Source: Pedobacter ureilyticus
GTDB taxonomy: Bacteria > Bacteroidota > Bacteroidia > Sphingobacteriales > Sphingobacteriaceae
Direction of reading: 5' to 3'
Assembly (NCBI RefSeq): GCF_005925345.1
Contig: NZ_SSHJ01000002.1
Location: 335,405-399,404 of the forward strand
DNA length: 64,000 nt
Shown: positions 7,352 to 15,589 of the stretch, one piece after another
Numbering within the stretch: the first letter of the stretch is position 1
Layout of the letters: each line of letters opens with the position of its first letter
Program-made: the position numbers and the translations under genes
The notes under the pieces: model-generated
Seen by the model: the letters and a program-made list of their open reading frames with translations, nothing else
Database searches by the model: none
What the model was told of the DNA's origin: nothing

Positions 7352-7696
7352 ATGCAAAAACTAAAACACGAACAAATACAGTATATCGAATTTTTATCGG
7401 CAGATATTAATCGGGCAAAGGATTTTTACGCTAAAAGCTTTGGCTGGAAATTTACAGACTATGGCCCAGACTATACATCATTTGAGGGCGAGTACGTTGA
7501 TGGCGGATTTACTACAGGTGAACCAGCTAAAGGAACAATCTTAGTAATACTTTACTCTGCAAATCTTGAAGAAACCCTAGATAAAGTATTGGCTGCCGGA
7601 GGGACAATTGTGAAAGATATATTTAGTTTCCCTGGAGGTAGGCGTTTCCAATTTACCGACCCTGACGGCTATGAATTAGCAATTTGGTCGGAATAA
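7352..7696 (+). CDS. VOC (glyoxalase/bleomycin-resistance fold) protein
   Basis: A 114-residue single-module VOC protein. The N-terminal strand HEQIQYIEFLSADINRAKDFY and the C-terminal FQFTDPDGYELAIW are typical of the family, the latter holding the usual metal-site Glu. No substrate can be inferred. It lies between the DUF1016 gene and argB in the operon's direction. A second ATG 11 bases upstream is out of frame, so 7352 is the start. Confidence 0.87.
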   Translation: MQKLKHEQIQYIEFLSADINRAKDFYAKSFGWKFTDYGPDYTSFEGEYVDGGFTTGEPAKGTILVILYSANLEETLDKVLAAGGTIVKDIFSFPGGRRFQFTDPDGYELAIWSE

Positions 7697-7757
7697 CATT
7701 TGAATTGACAGTTCTCTTTGGCAACTTTACAACATTTCAATCTCAACCACAGCATTT

Positions 7758-8546
7758 ATGCAAAAACTAACCATCATAAAAATAGGCGGCAACGTCATCG
7801 ATAATTCAGAGAACTTACACCATTTTTTACAAGATTTTACAGCTTTAGAAGGACCGAAAATTTTAATCCATGGTGGTGGAAAAATAGCGACAGAAACTAG
7901 TGCGGCTATGGGTATTGAAGCAAAAATGATTGACGGAAGGAGGATTACCGATATTGATACTTTGCGTGTGGTTACAATGGTGTATGCAGGGTTAATCAAC
8001 AAAAATATGGTGGCACAATTACAGGCTAAAGGCAATAACGCCATTGGTTTAACCGGTGCAGACGGCAACATCATTAAAGCAAAGAAAAGACCTGTTAAGG
8101 CAATTGACTATGGTTTTGTCGGCGATTTAGAAGAAAGTTCTGTGTCTTCAACCATGTTGGATAGCTTGTTGAAAGCAGGTTTAACGCCTGTTTTATGTGC
8201 CATTACCCACGATGGAGATACCCAACTATTAAACACCAATGCCGATACCATTGCTTCGGCAGTTGCCGTGGCTATGTCGAGTGTTTATGAAACACATTTG
8301 GTATATTGCTTCGAGAAAAAAGGTGTATTGAAAGATGTAAATGATGATGCAACAGTGGTACGTGAGATTAGAGCGAGCGAATTTGAAGGTTTAAAGGCAG
8401 ATGGAACTGTGGCTGGTGGAATGATACCAAAACTGCATAACGCTTTTGAAGCGATTAATAAAGGTGTAGCGGCAGTTTACATTGGTAAGGCCGATGAGTT
8501 GGGAGAGATTGAAAAAAGGAATTTTGGCACGAAGCTGTTAAGGTAG
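7758..8546 (+). CDS. argB: Acetylglutamate (N-acyl-glutamate) kinase
   Basis: Phosphorylates N-acyl-glutamate, the second step of arginine synthesis. It is an amino-acid kinase: IIKIGGNVID (N-terminal phosphate-binding Lys/Gly), LIHGGGKIAT (substrate loop), and the C-terminal GTVAGGMIPKLHNA. The 262 residues match the family length. There is no extra N-terminal extension that would suggest arginine feedback control. Whether it uses acetyl- or succinyl-glutamate is not decidable by eye and should match the specificity of the neighbouring ArgF'. Confidence 0.95.
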   Translation: MQKLTIIKIGGNVIDNSENLHHFLQDFTALEGPKILIHGGGKIATETSAAMGIEAKMIDGRRITDIDTLRVVTMVYAGLINKNMVAQLQAKGNNAIGLTGADGNIIKAKKRPVKAIDYGFVGDLEESSVSSTMLDSLLKAGLTPVLCAITHDGDTQLLNTNADTIASAVAVAMSSVYETHLVYCFEKKGVLKDVNDDATVVREIRASEFEGLKADGTVAGGMIPKLHNAFEAINKGVAAVYIGKADELGEIEKRNFGTKLLR

Positions 8547-8595
8547 GTGGAAGGCCGAGGTTTTTTGAGTTTGTTGCAAAGTATTTCGTTTTTTT

Positions 8596-8690
8596 AAACC
8601 TGATAGCAACGGATCCCGATTTTTCATCGGGAGAAGCGAATAGCCCCGAAGTAAATTCGGGACAGGCAGGACGAACGATAAAAAGAACTA
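8596..8690. repeat. Interspersed repeat with two short hairpins between argB and proC
   Basis: The 231-bp argB-proC gap contains a repeat-like stretch (GATAGCAACGGATCCCGAT...GGACGAACGATAAAAAG) with hairpins CCCGAT-tttttc-ATCGGG and CCCGAA-gtaaa-TTCGGG. No coding potential was seen. It looks like a degenerate interspersed element. Confidence 0.55.
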
Positions 8691-8777
8691 CTGCCACTGC
8701 TTTTCAAATACTTCTACTATGCTCAGTATGACATTATAAAATATTAATCGGTGTAATCATTAAATCCGTGTAATCAA

Positions 8778-9590
8778 ATGAATAAAAAAATAACCATAAT
8801 CGGTAGCGGAAACATTGGCCTTTCTTTGGCGAAAGGATTGGTAAACAAGAACTATTGCAAAGCGGATGACATAACCTTAACGCGTAGAAATATTAAATTG
8901 ATGACCGAAGAGGTTGCTGCTGGTTTTAAGGTTAGCGATGATAATTCAGCAGCAATTGATGGTGCTGATATCGTGGTTTTAGCAGTGCTTCCTCAGCAAT
9001 TGAAAAAGGTGTTAACACAATTGGCTCCTGCGGTAAATCCAGAAAAGCAATTGTTCGTTTCGGTAATTTCGGGGGTAAGCTGTGCCGATGTACGCAAAGA
9101 ACTGGGCGAAAATGTGCAGGTAATTAGGGCCATGCCCAACACGGCAATTTCTATTGGCCAAAGCATGACTTGCGTAGCTAGCGACAATGCAACCGATGAA
9201 AATTTAAGCGAAGTGGTAACTTTGTTCGAGACTGTGGGTGCTGTAGTAACTATTCAAGAAGATTTAATGACATCGGCAACTGCTTTATGTGCTTGTGGTA
9301 TTGCTTTCTTTTTGCGTAGCATCAGGGCAGCATCGCAAGGTGGTGTAGAAATCGGCTTCCATGCACACGATGCCTTGAAAATGGCGGTGCAAACGGCAAA
9401 AGGAGCTGCAGATTTACTGCTATTAAATGAAACACACCCCGAAACTGAAATTGATAAAGTAACGTCGCCGAAAGGTTGTACTATTGCCGGCTTAAATGAA
9501 ATGGAGCACAATGGTTTCAGTTCTTCACTAATTAAAGGCATTAAACTTTCGGCTCTAAAAGCAGGTGGATTGTACACGAAGGAAGGATAA
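8778..9590 (+). CDS. proC: Pyrroline-5-carboxylate reductase
   Basis: Reduces pyrroline-5-carboxylate to proline with NAD(P)H. The N-terminal Rossmann motif is IIGSGNIGLSLAKGL, followed by ADIVVLAVLPQQ and the family hallmark RAMPNTAISIGQ. The C-terminal helical dimer domain contains TAKGAADLL and the signature VTSPKGCTIAGLNEME. At 270 residues it is complete. Its presence inside an arg operon is common in Bacteroidota and links proline with ornithine/glutamate semialdehyde metabolism. Confidence 0.95.
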   Translation: MNKKITIIGSGNIGLSLAKGLVNKNYCKADDITLTRRNIKLMTEEVAAGFKVSDDNSAAIDGADIVVLAVLPQQLKKVLTQLAPAVNPEKQLFVSVISGVSCADVRKELGENVQVIRAMPNTAISIGQSMTCVASDNATDENLSEVVTLFETVGAVVTIQEDLMTSATALCACGIAFFLRSIRAASQGGVEIGFHAHDALKMAVQTAKGAADLLLLNETHPETEIDKVTSPKGCTIAGLNEMEHNGFSSSLIKGIKLSALKAGGLYTKEG

Positions 9591-9695
9591 AAGACTAAAG
9601 CTGAAAGACCAAACACTAAAGAGGTGGAAGGCTAGAAGTCGAAAGGATTAGGGCGGCTGTCTCAAATCTTGATACTCGCTACTTACTACTAAAAA

Positions 9696-10760
9696 ATGAT
9701 TGAAAAACTAATTAAGGAAAGCACTGAATTATTGCGTGATTTGATCCGCATACAGTCTTTTAGTAAAGAAGAAGATAGAACGGCAAGTTTAATTGCGCAG
9801 TTTTTAGCGGAGCATGGCGTTAAAATTAACCGTAAGCTAAACAATGTTTGGGCTTACAACAAGCATTTCGATGCTGCTAAACCAACCATTTTATTAAATT
9901 CACATCACGACACGGTAAAGCCAAATTCGGGTTACACCCGCGACCCTTATGACGCCGCTATTGAAGATGGTAAGTTGTTTGGCTTGGGAAGTAATGATGC
10001 TGGCGGCTGTTTGGTGTCATTAATCGCTACTTTCTTGTATTTTTATGAGCAGGAAGGTTTAAAGTACAATTTCTGTTTAGCGGCAACTGCCGAAGAAGAA
10101 ATATCAGGTAATAATGGTTTGGAACTCGTAATTCCGGATTTGGGAGAACTGGAATTTGCCATTGTTGGCGAGCCTACAGAAATGCACTTGGCCATTGCCG
10201 AGAAAGGCTTGCTGGTTATCGACTGCACCGCCCACGGTAAGGCCGGTCATGCGGCTAGAGAAGAAGGTGAAAACGCCATTTACAAGGCGCTGCCAGCTAT
10301 AGAATGGTTCCGTACTTATCAATTTCCAAAAGTATCGGAGGTTTTTGGCCCGGTAAAAATGTCGGTAACCATTATCAACGCTGGCTCGCAACATAACGTG
10401 GTGCCTGCAAATTGTACTTTCACAGTTGATGTTCGCGTAACTGATGCCTATACCAACGAAGAAGTGGTAGAAATTATCAAACAGCATGTAAGCTGCGAAG
10501 TAAAACCTCGATCGGTACGTTTAAAACCATCATCAATAGATAAAAACCACCCAATTGTTGTTTCTGGTGTGGCCCTGGGTAAAAATACTTACGGTTCGCC
10601 AACAACATCAGATCAAGCCTTGCTATCCATTCCATCGCTAAAATGTGGTCCAGGTTTTTCTGGTCGCTCGCACATGGCCGATGAGTTTTTGTATGTTGAT
10701 GAAATTAGACAAGGCATTGAAGGTTATATAGCGATGTTGAAACCAGTGGTGGGGTTGTAG
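9696..10760 (+). CDS. argE: M20 family N-acyl-ornithine/citrulline deacylase
   Basis: Removes the N-acyl group in the arginine pathway; since carbamoylation in this operon acts on acyl-ornithine, the natural substrate is probably N-acyl-citrulline. It is an M20 metallopeptidase: LLNSHHDTVKP (metal His and Asp), GLGSNDAGG (bridging Asp), and TAEEEISG (catalytic and metal Glu). The dimerisation domain follows (about residues 170-285), and the C-terminal metal His is probably in GRSHMADEF. Complete at 354 residues. Confidence 0.92.
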   Translation: MIEKLIKESTELLRDLIRIQSFSKEEDRTASLIAQFLAEHGVKINRKLNNVWAYNKHFDAAKPTILLNSHHDTVKPNSGYTRDPYDAAIEDGKLFGLGSNDAGGCLVSLIATFLYFYEQEGLKYNFCLAATAEEEISGNNGLELVIPDLGELEFAIVGEPTEMHLAIAEKGLLVIDCTAHGKAGHAAREEGENAIYKALPAIEWFRTYQFPKVSEVFGPVKMSVTIINAGSQHNVVPANCTFTVDVRVTDAYTNEEVVEIIKQHVSCEVKPRSVRLKPSSIDKNHPIVVSGVALGKNTYGSPTTSDQALLSIPSLKCGPGFSGRSHMADEFLYVDEIRQGIEGYIAMLKPVVGL

Positions 10761-10763
10761 AAT

Positions 10764-10893
10764 TTTGCAAAGTTGTCTTTGTTTTTGCAAGAAATACACA
10801 TATTTTTGCAAAGTTGTTTTTGGTTTTTGCAAAAATATGTTGTTAATTTGCAAAATGCTTGCCGCTATTGTAAGTTTGATTTAAGTTTTGCAA
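10764..10893 (+). promoter_or_regulatory. Six phased TTTGCAA iterons over the fic promoter
   Basis: TTTGCAA occurs at 10764, 10784, 10805, 10826, 10847 and 10887, giving spacings of 20, 21, 21, 21 and 40 bp, so all copies face one side of the helix. A Bacteroidota -7 box TAAGTTTG is at 10871-10878, and the TTTG of the fifth iteron (10847-10850) is a -33 box at a 20-bp spacing. The last iteron ends one base before the fic ATG. The layout suggests cooperative repressor binding, probably by the Fic protein's own winged-helix domain (inference). Confidence 0.75.
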
Positions 10894-10894
10894 A

Positions 10895-12022
10895 ATGAAG
10901 AACTTCGCATCTGGTAAATATATTAACCAAGGATATTATAAAAGCTTTCAGCCTGATTTTATCAATAGAGAGTGGTTGTTAGATGATATGGAATTGCTTT
11001 CTCTTCTTTCAAAAGCCGATAGGCAATTGGGACGATTAGATATGTATAGTGAATACATTCCTGATATCGATTTATTCATCAGTATGAATGTGTTGAAAGA
11101 AGCTACACAAAGTAGCCGTATAGAAGGAACTCAAACAAATATTGAAGAAGCGTTATTAGATAAGAGCGATGTTAGCTATGAGCGTAGAGATGATTGGGAA
11201 GAGGTGCAAAATTATATTGCAGCAATGCACCTAGCAATAGAAAAGTTAAAAAGTATCCCTTTCTCTAGCCGTTTAATAAGAGATACTCATCGAACATTAT
11301 TACAAGGTGTAAGGGGCGAACATAAACTACCAGGTGAATTTAGGACTAGTCAAAATTGGATTGGTGGAGCAACTATAAATGATGCCATTTTCGTGCCTCC
11401 GATACATTCAAGCATTGGCGAGTTAATGACAGACCTAGAAAAGTTTACTCATAATACCGATTATGAACTTCCCGATTTAATTAAGATTGGAATTGTCCAT
11501 TACCAATTTGAGACTATCCATCCTTTTTTAGATGGAAATGGCCGAGTAGGCCGCTTGCTGATTACTTTATACTTGGTAGATAAAGAAATCTTGAAGAAAC
11601 CAATTTTATATCTTTCAGACTTTTTTGAAAGACACAGAGGTTTATATTATGATAATTTAATGCGTGTTAGAACTCATAATGATCTAAAGCAGTGGCTGAA
11701 ATTCTTTTTAACGGGAGTTATTGAAACCGCCAAAAATGGTGTGCAAACATTTGATGACATTCTTAAATTAAAAGAGCAATCTGAAATTGCAATTCAGAAA
11801 CTTGGTTTAAGGGCAAGCAATGCGCAGAAGATATTACATTATTTATTCAAAAGACCTATCATCAATATCCAAACAGTTGTAAAAATAACTGATGTATCAC
11901 AGAGAACTGCTTATAATCTAATTGCAGATTTAGAAAAAATAGGCATTTTGAGGGAGATAACTGGAAGTAAAAAAGATAAAATATATTCATTTAAACAATA
12001 TTTGGCGTTGTTCGAGAGATAG
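10895..12022 (+). CDS. Fic family AMPylase/toxin-like protein with C-terminal winged helix
   Basis: A 375-residue protein with an N-terminal Fic_N region, a central Fic core and a C-terminal helix-turn-helix. The catalytic loop H-P-F-L-D-G-N-G-R-V-G-R is at residues 209-220. The inhibitory motif S-R-I-E-G (residues 74-78) precedes the core, placing it in the auto-inhibited class with the regulatory helix in cis. Residues about 305-370 look like a winged helix (VVKITDVSQRTAYNLIADLEKIGIL). Fic enzymes of this type transfer AMP to proteins; the target here is unknown. It follows the iteron array and sits between argE and argH as cargo. Confidence 0.92.
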   Translation: MKNFASGKYINQGYYKSFQPDFINREWLLDDMELLSLLSKADRQLGRLDMYSEYIPDIDLFISMNVLKEATQSSRIEGTQTNIEEALLDKSDVSYERRDDWEEVQNYIAAMHLAIEKLKSIPFSSRLIRDTHRTLLQGVRGEHKLPGEFRTSQNWIGGATINDAIFVPPIHSSIGELMTDLEKFTHNTDYELPDLIKIGIVHYQFETIHPFLDGNGRVGRLLITLYLVDKEILKKPILYLSDFFERHRGLYYDNLMRVRTHNDLKQWLKFFLTGVIETAKNGVQTFDDILKLKEQSEIAIQKLGLRASNAQKILHYLFKRPIINIQTVVKITDVSQRTAYNLIADLEKIGILREITGSKKDKIYSFKQYLALFER

Positions 12023-12023
12023 C

Positions 12024-12602
12024 ATGTACAACCTTTCCCCAACCCTACAAAATCCAAAAGTAATCTTGCGTCCTTTACAACAAAGCGATGAAGAATTACT
12101 TTGGCCCGTTGCGCAAGAAAAAGCATTGTGGGTTTACGGCTTAAAAGATTTAAGCGTTAGAGAAAACCTAAATCAATACATCCAATCGGCTATAAAAGAT
12201 AGAACTAACGGGATTTGTGCCGTTTGGATAATTATTGATGCCGCTTCTGGCAGAGCGGCAGGCTGTACGCGTTTGGCAGAAATCAGTTGGAAAGACGAAC
12301 GTGGGCAAATCGGCTGGACTTGGATTGGAAAGGATTTTCAAGGTTCAGGTTTAAACAAAGCCATGAAATACGAAATACTGAATTATGGCTTTGAAACCTT
12401 GAGTTTAATTAGAATAGAACTCAAAGCAGACGAAAGGAATGTTCAATCTCGCAAAGCGATATTAAAATTGGGCGCCACAGAAGAAGGAACATTAAGGCAA
12501 CACATGAAAATTGCAGATGGATTTATCAGAAATACGGTATTTTATAGCATCCTGAAAAGCGAATGGCCAGAAATAAAACTTAAATTAGCGGCAGATTTAT
12601 AA
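12024..12602 (+). CDS. RimJ/RimL-type GNAT acetyltransferase
   Basis: A 192-residue GNAT of the RimJ/RimL group. It starts one base after the fic stop codon, so it is almost certainly co-transcribed. Family features are NPKVILRPLQQSDE near the N-terminus, a degenerate acetyl-CoA loop (KDFQGSGLNKAMK), and NVQSRKAILKLGATEEG with RNTVFYSI at the end. The substrate is unknown. Tight coupling to fic suggests the two travelled together. Confidence 0.88.
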   Translation: MYNLSPTLQNPKVILRPLQQSDEELLWPVAQEKALWVYGLKDLSVRENLNQYIQSAIKDRTNGICAVWIIIDAASGRAAGCTRLAEISWKDERGQIGWTWIGKDFQGSGLNKAMKYEILNYGFETLSLIRIELKADERNVQSRKAILKLGATEEGTLRQHMKIADGFIRNTVFYSILKSEWPEIKLKLAADL

Positions 12603-12619
12603 AGAGTGCTTATTCTTAT

Positions 12620-12711
12620 CGTCATGCTGAATTTATTTTACTGCGTAGCTTTCCGCTTCGCTATAGGTCAGCATCAGCTAAGCAGACCCTGAAATAAATT
12701 CAGGGTGACGG
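12620..12711. repeat. Interspersed composite repeat between GNAT and argH
   Basis: It comprises GTCATGCTGAATTTATTTTA, a GTAGCTTTCCGCTTCGCTA segment, then the palindrome ACCCTGAAATAAATTCAGGG and GTGACGG. The same blocks occur in swapped order and inverted at 15351-15448, showing that this is a modular interspersed element. Confidence 0.8.
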
Positions 12712-12757
12712 ACAGGAGAGCAAATCGTAAGTCGTAATTCTAAAATCGTAAATTGAA

Positions 12758-14089
12758 ATGAAAATTTGGCAGAAAAATATTGATGTAAACCAATTTGTAG
12801 AAAACTTTACCGTAGGCAAAGACCGTGAACTAGATTTACAAATGGCAAAGTTTGACGTGTTGGGCTCTTTGGCGCACACGCAAATGCTAGAAACCATCAA
12901 TCTATTAACCGCCGAAGAGCTTGTGGAAGTTCAGGGTGCCTTAAAAAATATTTATCAAGAAATTGAAGAAGGTAACTTTGTGATCGAAGACAGCGTGGAA
13001 GATGTACACTCGCAAGTAGAATGGCTATTAACCCAGCGTATTGGCGAAGCTGGTAAAAAAATACACAGCGGCCGCTCGCGTAACGATCAAGTTTTGGTAG
13101 ATTTAAAGCTGTATTTTCGTAGTTGTATCGAAGAAATGGTCGGCAATACCGAAGCGTTATTCAACCAGCTCATCAAACTAAGCGAAGAACATAAAAGCAA
13201 GTTGTTGCCAGGCTATACGCACTTACAAATTGCCATGCCATCATCTTTTGGTTTGTGGTTCGGCGCCTATGCCGAAAGCCTGGCCGATGATATGGAGCTG
13301 ATGCTTGCCGCTTGGAAAATCACCAATAAAAATCCACTAGGTTCGGCTGCGGGTTATGGCTCTTCGTTTCCCTTAAATAGAACTTTAACTACCCAACTTT
13401 TAGGTTTCGAAAGCTTAAATTATAACGTGGTTTATGCACAAATGGGCCGTGGTAAAACCGAAAGAATTTTGGCTCAGGCCATGTCGTCGGTAGCGGCAAC
13501 TTTAGCCAAAATGGCCATGGATGTTTGCTTGTTCATCAACCAGAACTTCGGCTTCATCAGTTTCCCGTCAGAATTAACAACTGGCAGCAGCATTATGCCG
13601 CACAAGAAAAATCCAGATGTTTTTGAACTGGTGCGTTCTCGTTGCAACAAAATTCAGGCTTTGCCTAACGAAATTGCCATGATGACTACCAATTTGCCAT
13701 CGGGTTACCACAGAGATTTGCAATTGCTTAAAGAGAACCTTTTCCCTGCATTTATTTCACTTAACGAATGTCTGGAAATCACCACTTTCATGTTGCAGCA
13801 CATCAGCATTAAAGATGATATTTTAAAAGACAAAAAATATGACTATCTGTTCAGTGTAGAAGTGGTAAATGAGTTGGCATTAAGCGGAATGCCATTTAGA
13901 GATGCCTATAAAGTGGTAGGCGAGCAAATCGAAACCGGCACATTTAAACCAATGTACGAAGTGAAACATACGCACGAAGGCACCATCGGTAATTTAATGA
14001 ATGCAGAAATTACTGCCGCAATGCAACAAACTTTAAGTCAGTTTGGCTTTGAAAAAGTAAATAAAGCAATTGATGATTTAGTTCGCTAA
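12758..14089 (+). CDS. argH: Argininosuccinate lyase
   Basis: Splits argininosuccinate into arginine and fumarate, the last step of the pathway. It belongs to the fumarase/aspartase fold: DVHSQVEWLL, the HSGRSRNDQVLVDLKL segment, LPGYTHLQIAMP with the catalytic-region His, and the superfamily signature GSSIMPHKKNPD whose mobile loop carries the catalytic Ser. It is 443 residues and complete. Last gene of the operon; a half copy of the REP-like repeat follows at once (14092). Confidence 0.96.
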   Translation: MKIWQKNIDVNQFVENFTVGKDRELDLQMAKFDVLGSLAHTQMLETINLLTAEELVEVQGALKNIYQEIEEGNFVIEDSVEDVHSQVEWLLTQRIGEAGKKIHSGRSRNDQVLVDLKLYFRSCIEEMVGNTEALFNQLIKLSEEHKSKLLPGYTHLQIAMPSSFGLWFGAYAESLADDMELMLAAWKITNKNPLGSAAGYGSSFPLNRTLTTQLLGFESLNYNVVYAQMGRGKTERILAQAMSSVAATLAKMAMDVCLFINQNFGFISFPSELTTGSSIMPHKKNPDVFELVRSRCNKIQALPNEIAMMTTNLPSGYHRDLQLLKENLFPAFISLNECLEITTFMLQHISIKDDILKDKKYDYLFSVEVVNELALSGMPFRDAYKVVGEQIETGTFKPMYEVKHTHEGTIGNLMNAEITAAMQQTLSQFGFEKVNKAIDDLVR

Positions 14090-14091
14090 TT

Positions 14092-14128
14092 CGTCATTGC
14101 GAGGTACGAAGCAATCTTAAAGCGATAA
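14092..14128. repeat. Half copy of the REP-like family after argH
   Basis: CGTCATTGCGAGGTACGAAG...TTAAAGCGATAAG matches the left arm and loop of the perfect element at 1787-1852, with one change in the arm and no right arm. It ends about 20 bases before the next gene. Confidence 0.7.
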
Positions 14129-14147
14129 GTTTTTAACACAAAATGAT

Positions 14148-14933
14148 ATGAAAATTTCTGTATTTACGCTCCTATTCTTAACCTTACTGAACGCCAACGC
14201 TTTTGCCCAAAAAGCAGATACTTTAACCATAGTCTGCTACAATATCCATCACGGTAATCCGCCAGCTAAGCCCGATGTAATAGACTTAGATGCCATTGCC
14301 AATGTAATTGCCCTGCAAAAGCCAGATTTGGTAGCCTTGCAAGAGGTTGATGTAAATATTAATAGGTCTGGCAAAGTAGACCAAGCGGCTTACTTGGCTA
14401 AAAAGCTAAATATGTACCATTATTTCGCCAAAGCGATAGATCATGATGGTGGTGATTACGGTGTTGCCGTGTTATCAAAATTCCCAATAGCAGCGGCAAC
14501 AACACTAAAATTTTCGAGAATAGAAGGCCGCAAAGCGGAAGATAGGGTTTTAGCTACGGTAACTGTAAAACTAAACAGCGGTAAAACCATTAAATTTTCG
14601 TCAACCCACTTAGATCATGTAAGAAACGAAAAGCTGAGGTTAATTCAAGTTGCAGAAATTATTAAACAAGCAGAAAAGGAAACCTTGCCTTTTATCGTAG
14701 CTGGCGACTTTAACGCCAAACCAAGCTCTGCAACCATCAAATTACTAGACCAAACTTTCAGCAGAACCTGCTATGATTGCGGTTTTACCATCCCGGTAGT
14801 AAAGCCAAAAGAAACCATCGATTTTATCACGTATCAAAAGAACCAAAAAATAGAGGTGCTTAAACACGAAGTCATCCAAGAGCATCAAGCATCAGACCAT
14901 TTGCCCATTGCAGCAAAAGTTGTGGTAAAGTAA
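14148..14933 (+). CDS. Secreted endonuclease/exonuclease/phosphatase family protein
   Basis: A 261-residue EEP-fold hydrolase exported by a signal peptide (about residues 1-20, ending NANAFAQ). Family motifs are VCYNIHHGN (metal/Asn), LVALQEVD (metal Glu), AVLSKFPI, VAGDFNAKP (Asp-x-Asn catalytic pair) and the terminal ASDHLPI with the catalytic His. Substrates of such periplasmic or secreted members range from nucleic acids to phosphoesters and lipids, so none is assigned. Confidence 0.9.
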   Translation: MKISVFTLLFLTLLNANAFAQKADTLTIVCYNIHHGNPPAKPDVIDLDAIANVIALQKPDLVALQEVDVNINRSGKVDQAAYLAKKLNMYHYFAKAIDHDGGDYGVAVLSKFPIAAATTLKFSRIEGRKAEDRVLATVTVKLNSGKTIKFSSTHLDHVRNEKLRLIQVAEIIKQAEKETLPFIVAGDFNAKPSSATIKLLDQTFSRTCYDCGFTIPVVKPKETIDFITYQKNQKIEVLKHEVIQEHQASDHLPIAAKVVVK

Positions 14934-15589
14934 ACGCTGCAAGTAATTTTTGCCGTCATCTTGAGCGCATCCGAAAGATCTTTCTAGTTTGTTGCAATAC
15001 TATCACTTGATGTATAAAAACAACATAAAGGTTCGCTTTTAATTTTTGATGTAATTCATCCTAACCAAATCCAAAGATCTCTCCACTTCGGTCGAGATGA
15101 CGGTCTGTATATTTTTTAAAAACATTCTCGAAGCACGAAGATTTGTTTCCGTTCTGCGTCATTTCGAACGCAGGGAGAAATCTCAAAGTGTGATGCTTCT
15201 GCCAAACAGATTTAGCGTTGCTTTCTTTCAGTTCTCAGTCGTGCCTTTCCAAATGATTGGAGTAGGCTGTAGAAATAGGCGCTACTAAAAACCTGAGTTC
15301 GATTATTATTTGTTTATTTTACAGCATTATTTAAAATTATTGAGTTCGCCGACCCTGAAATAAATTCAGGGTGACGGTAAATTGGCGGTTCGTCATGCTG
15401 ACCTGTAGCGAAGCGGAAAGCTACGCAGTAAATTTAGTTCAGCATCAGTTTTAAATGTTAATAATCAATGGGTTAATAATCGAACTCAGGTTAAAAGTAT
15501 AATCCTGCCTACCGGCTGGCAGCCGCTACCATTGGGTTTAGCTAACCAAAGCCTTTGCTAAACACCACTTACACTAGCAAAAAAGCTAC
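14934..15589. repeat. Gene-free 656-bp region packed with nested palindromic elements
   Basis: There is no convincing gene. The arms CCGTCATCTTGAGCGC...AGATCT (14953-14981) and their inverted partner (15075-15103) form a large stem-loop. A GTCATTTCGAACGCAGGGAG arm follows (about 15158), with AGATTTAGCGTTGCTTTCTT shared with 25838-25866. Perfect 19-bp inverted repeats (15290-15308 and 15474-15492, GAGTTCGATTATTA core) enclose the composite repeat 15351-15448. It reads like elements inserted into one another. Confidence 0.8.

Noticed and set aside
10764-10893. CRISPR array or replication iterons
   Set aside because: The repeat unit is only 7 bp with AT-rich spacers of 13-14 bp, and no cas or replication gene is nearby; a promoter operator explains it better.
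15097-15288. 63-residue ORF in the repeat-rich gap
   Set aside because: It translates known palindromic repeat sequence (CGTCATTTCGAACGCAGG and neighbours), has no conserved pattern or ribosome binding site.
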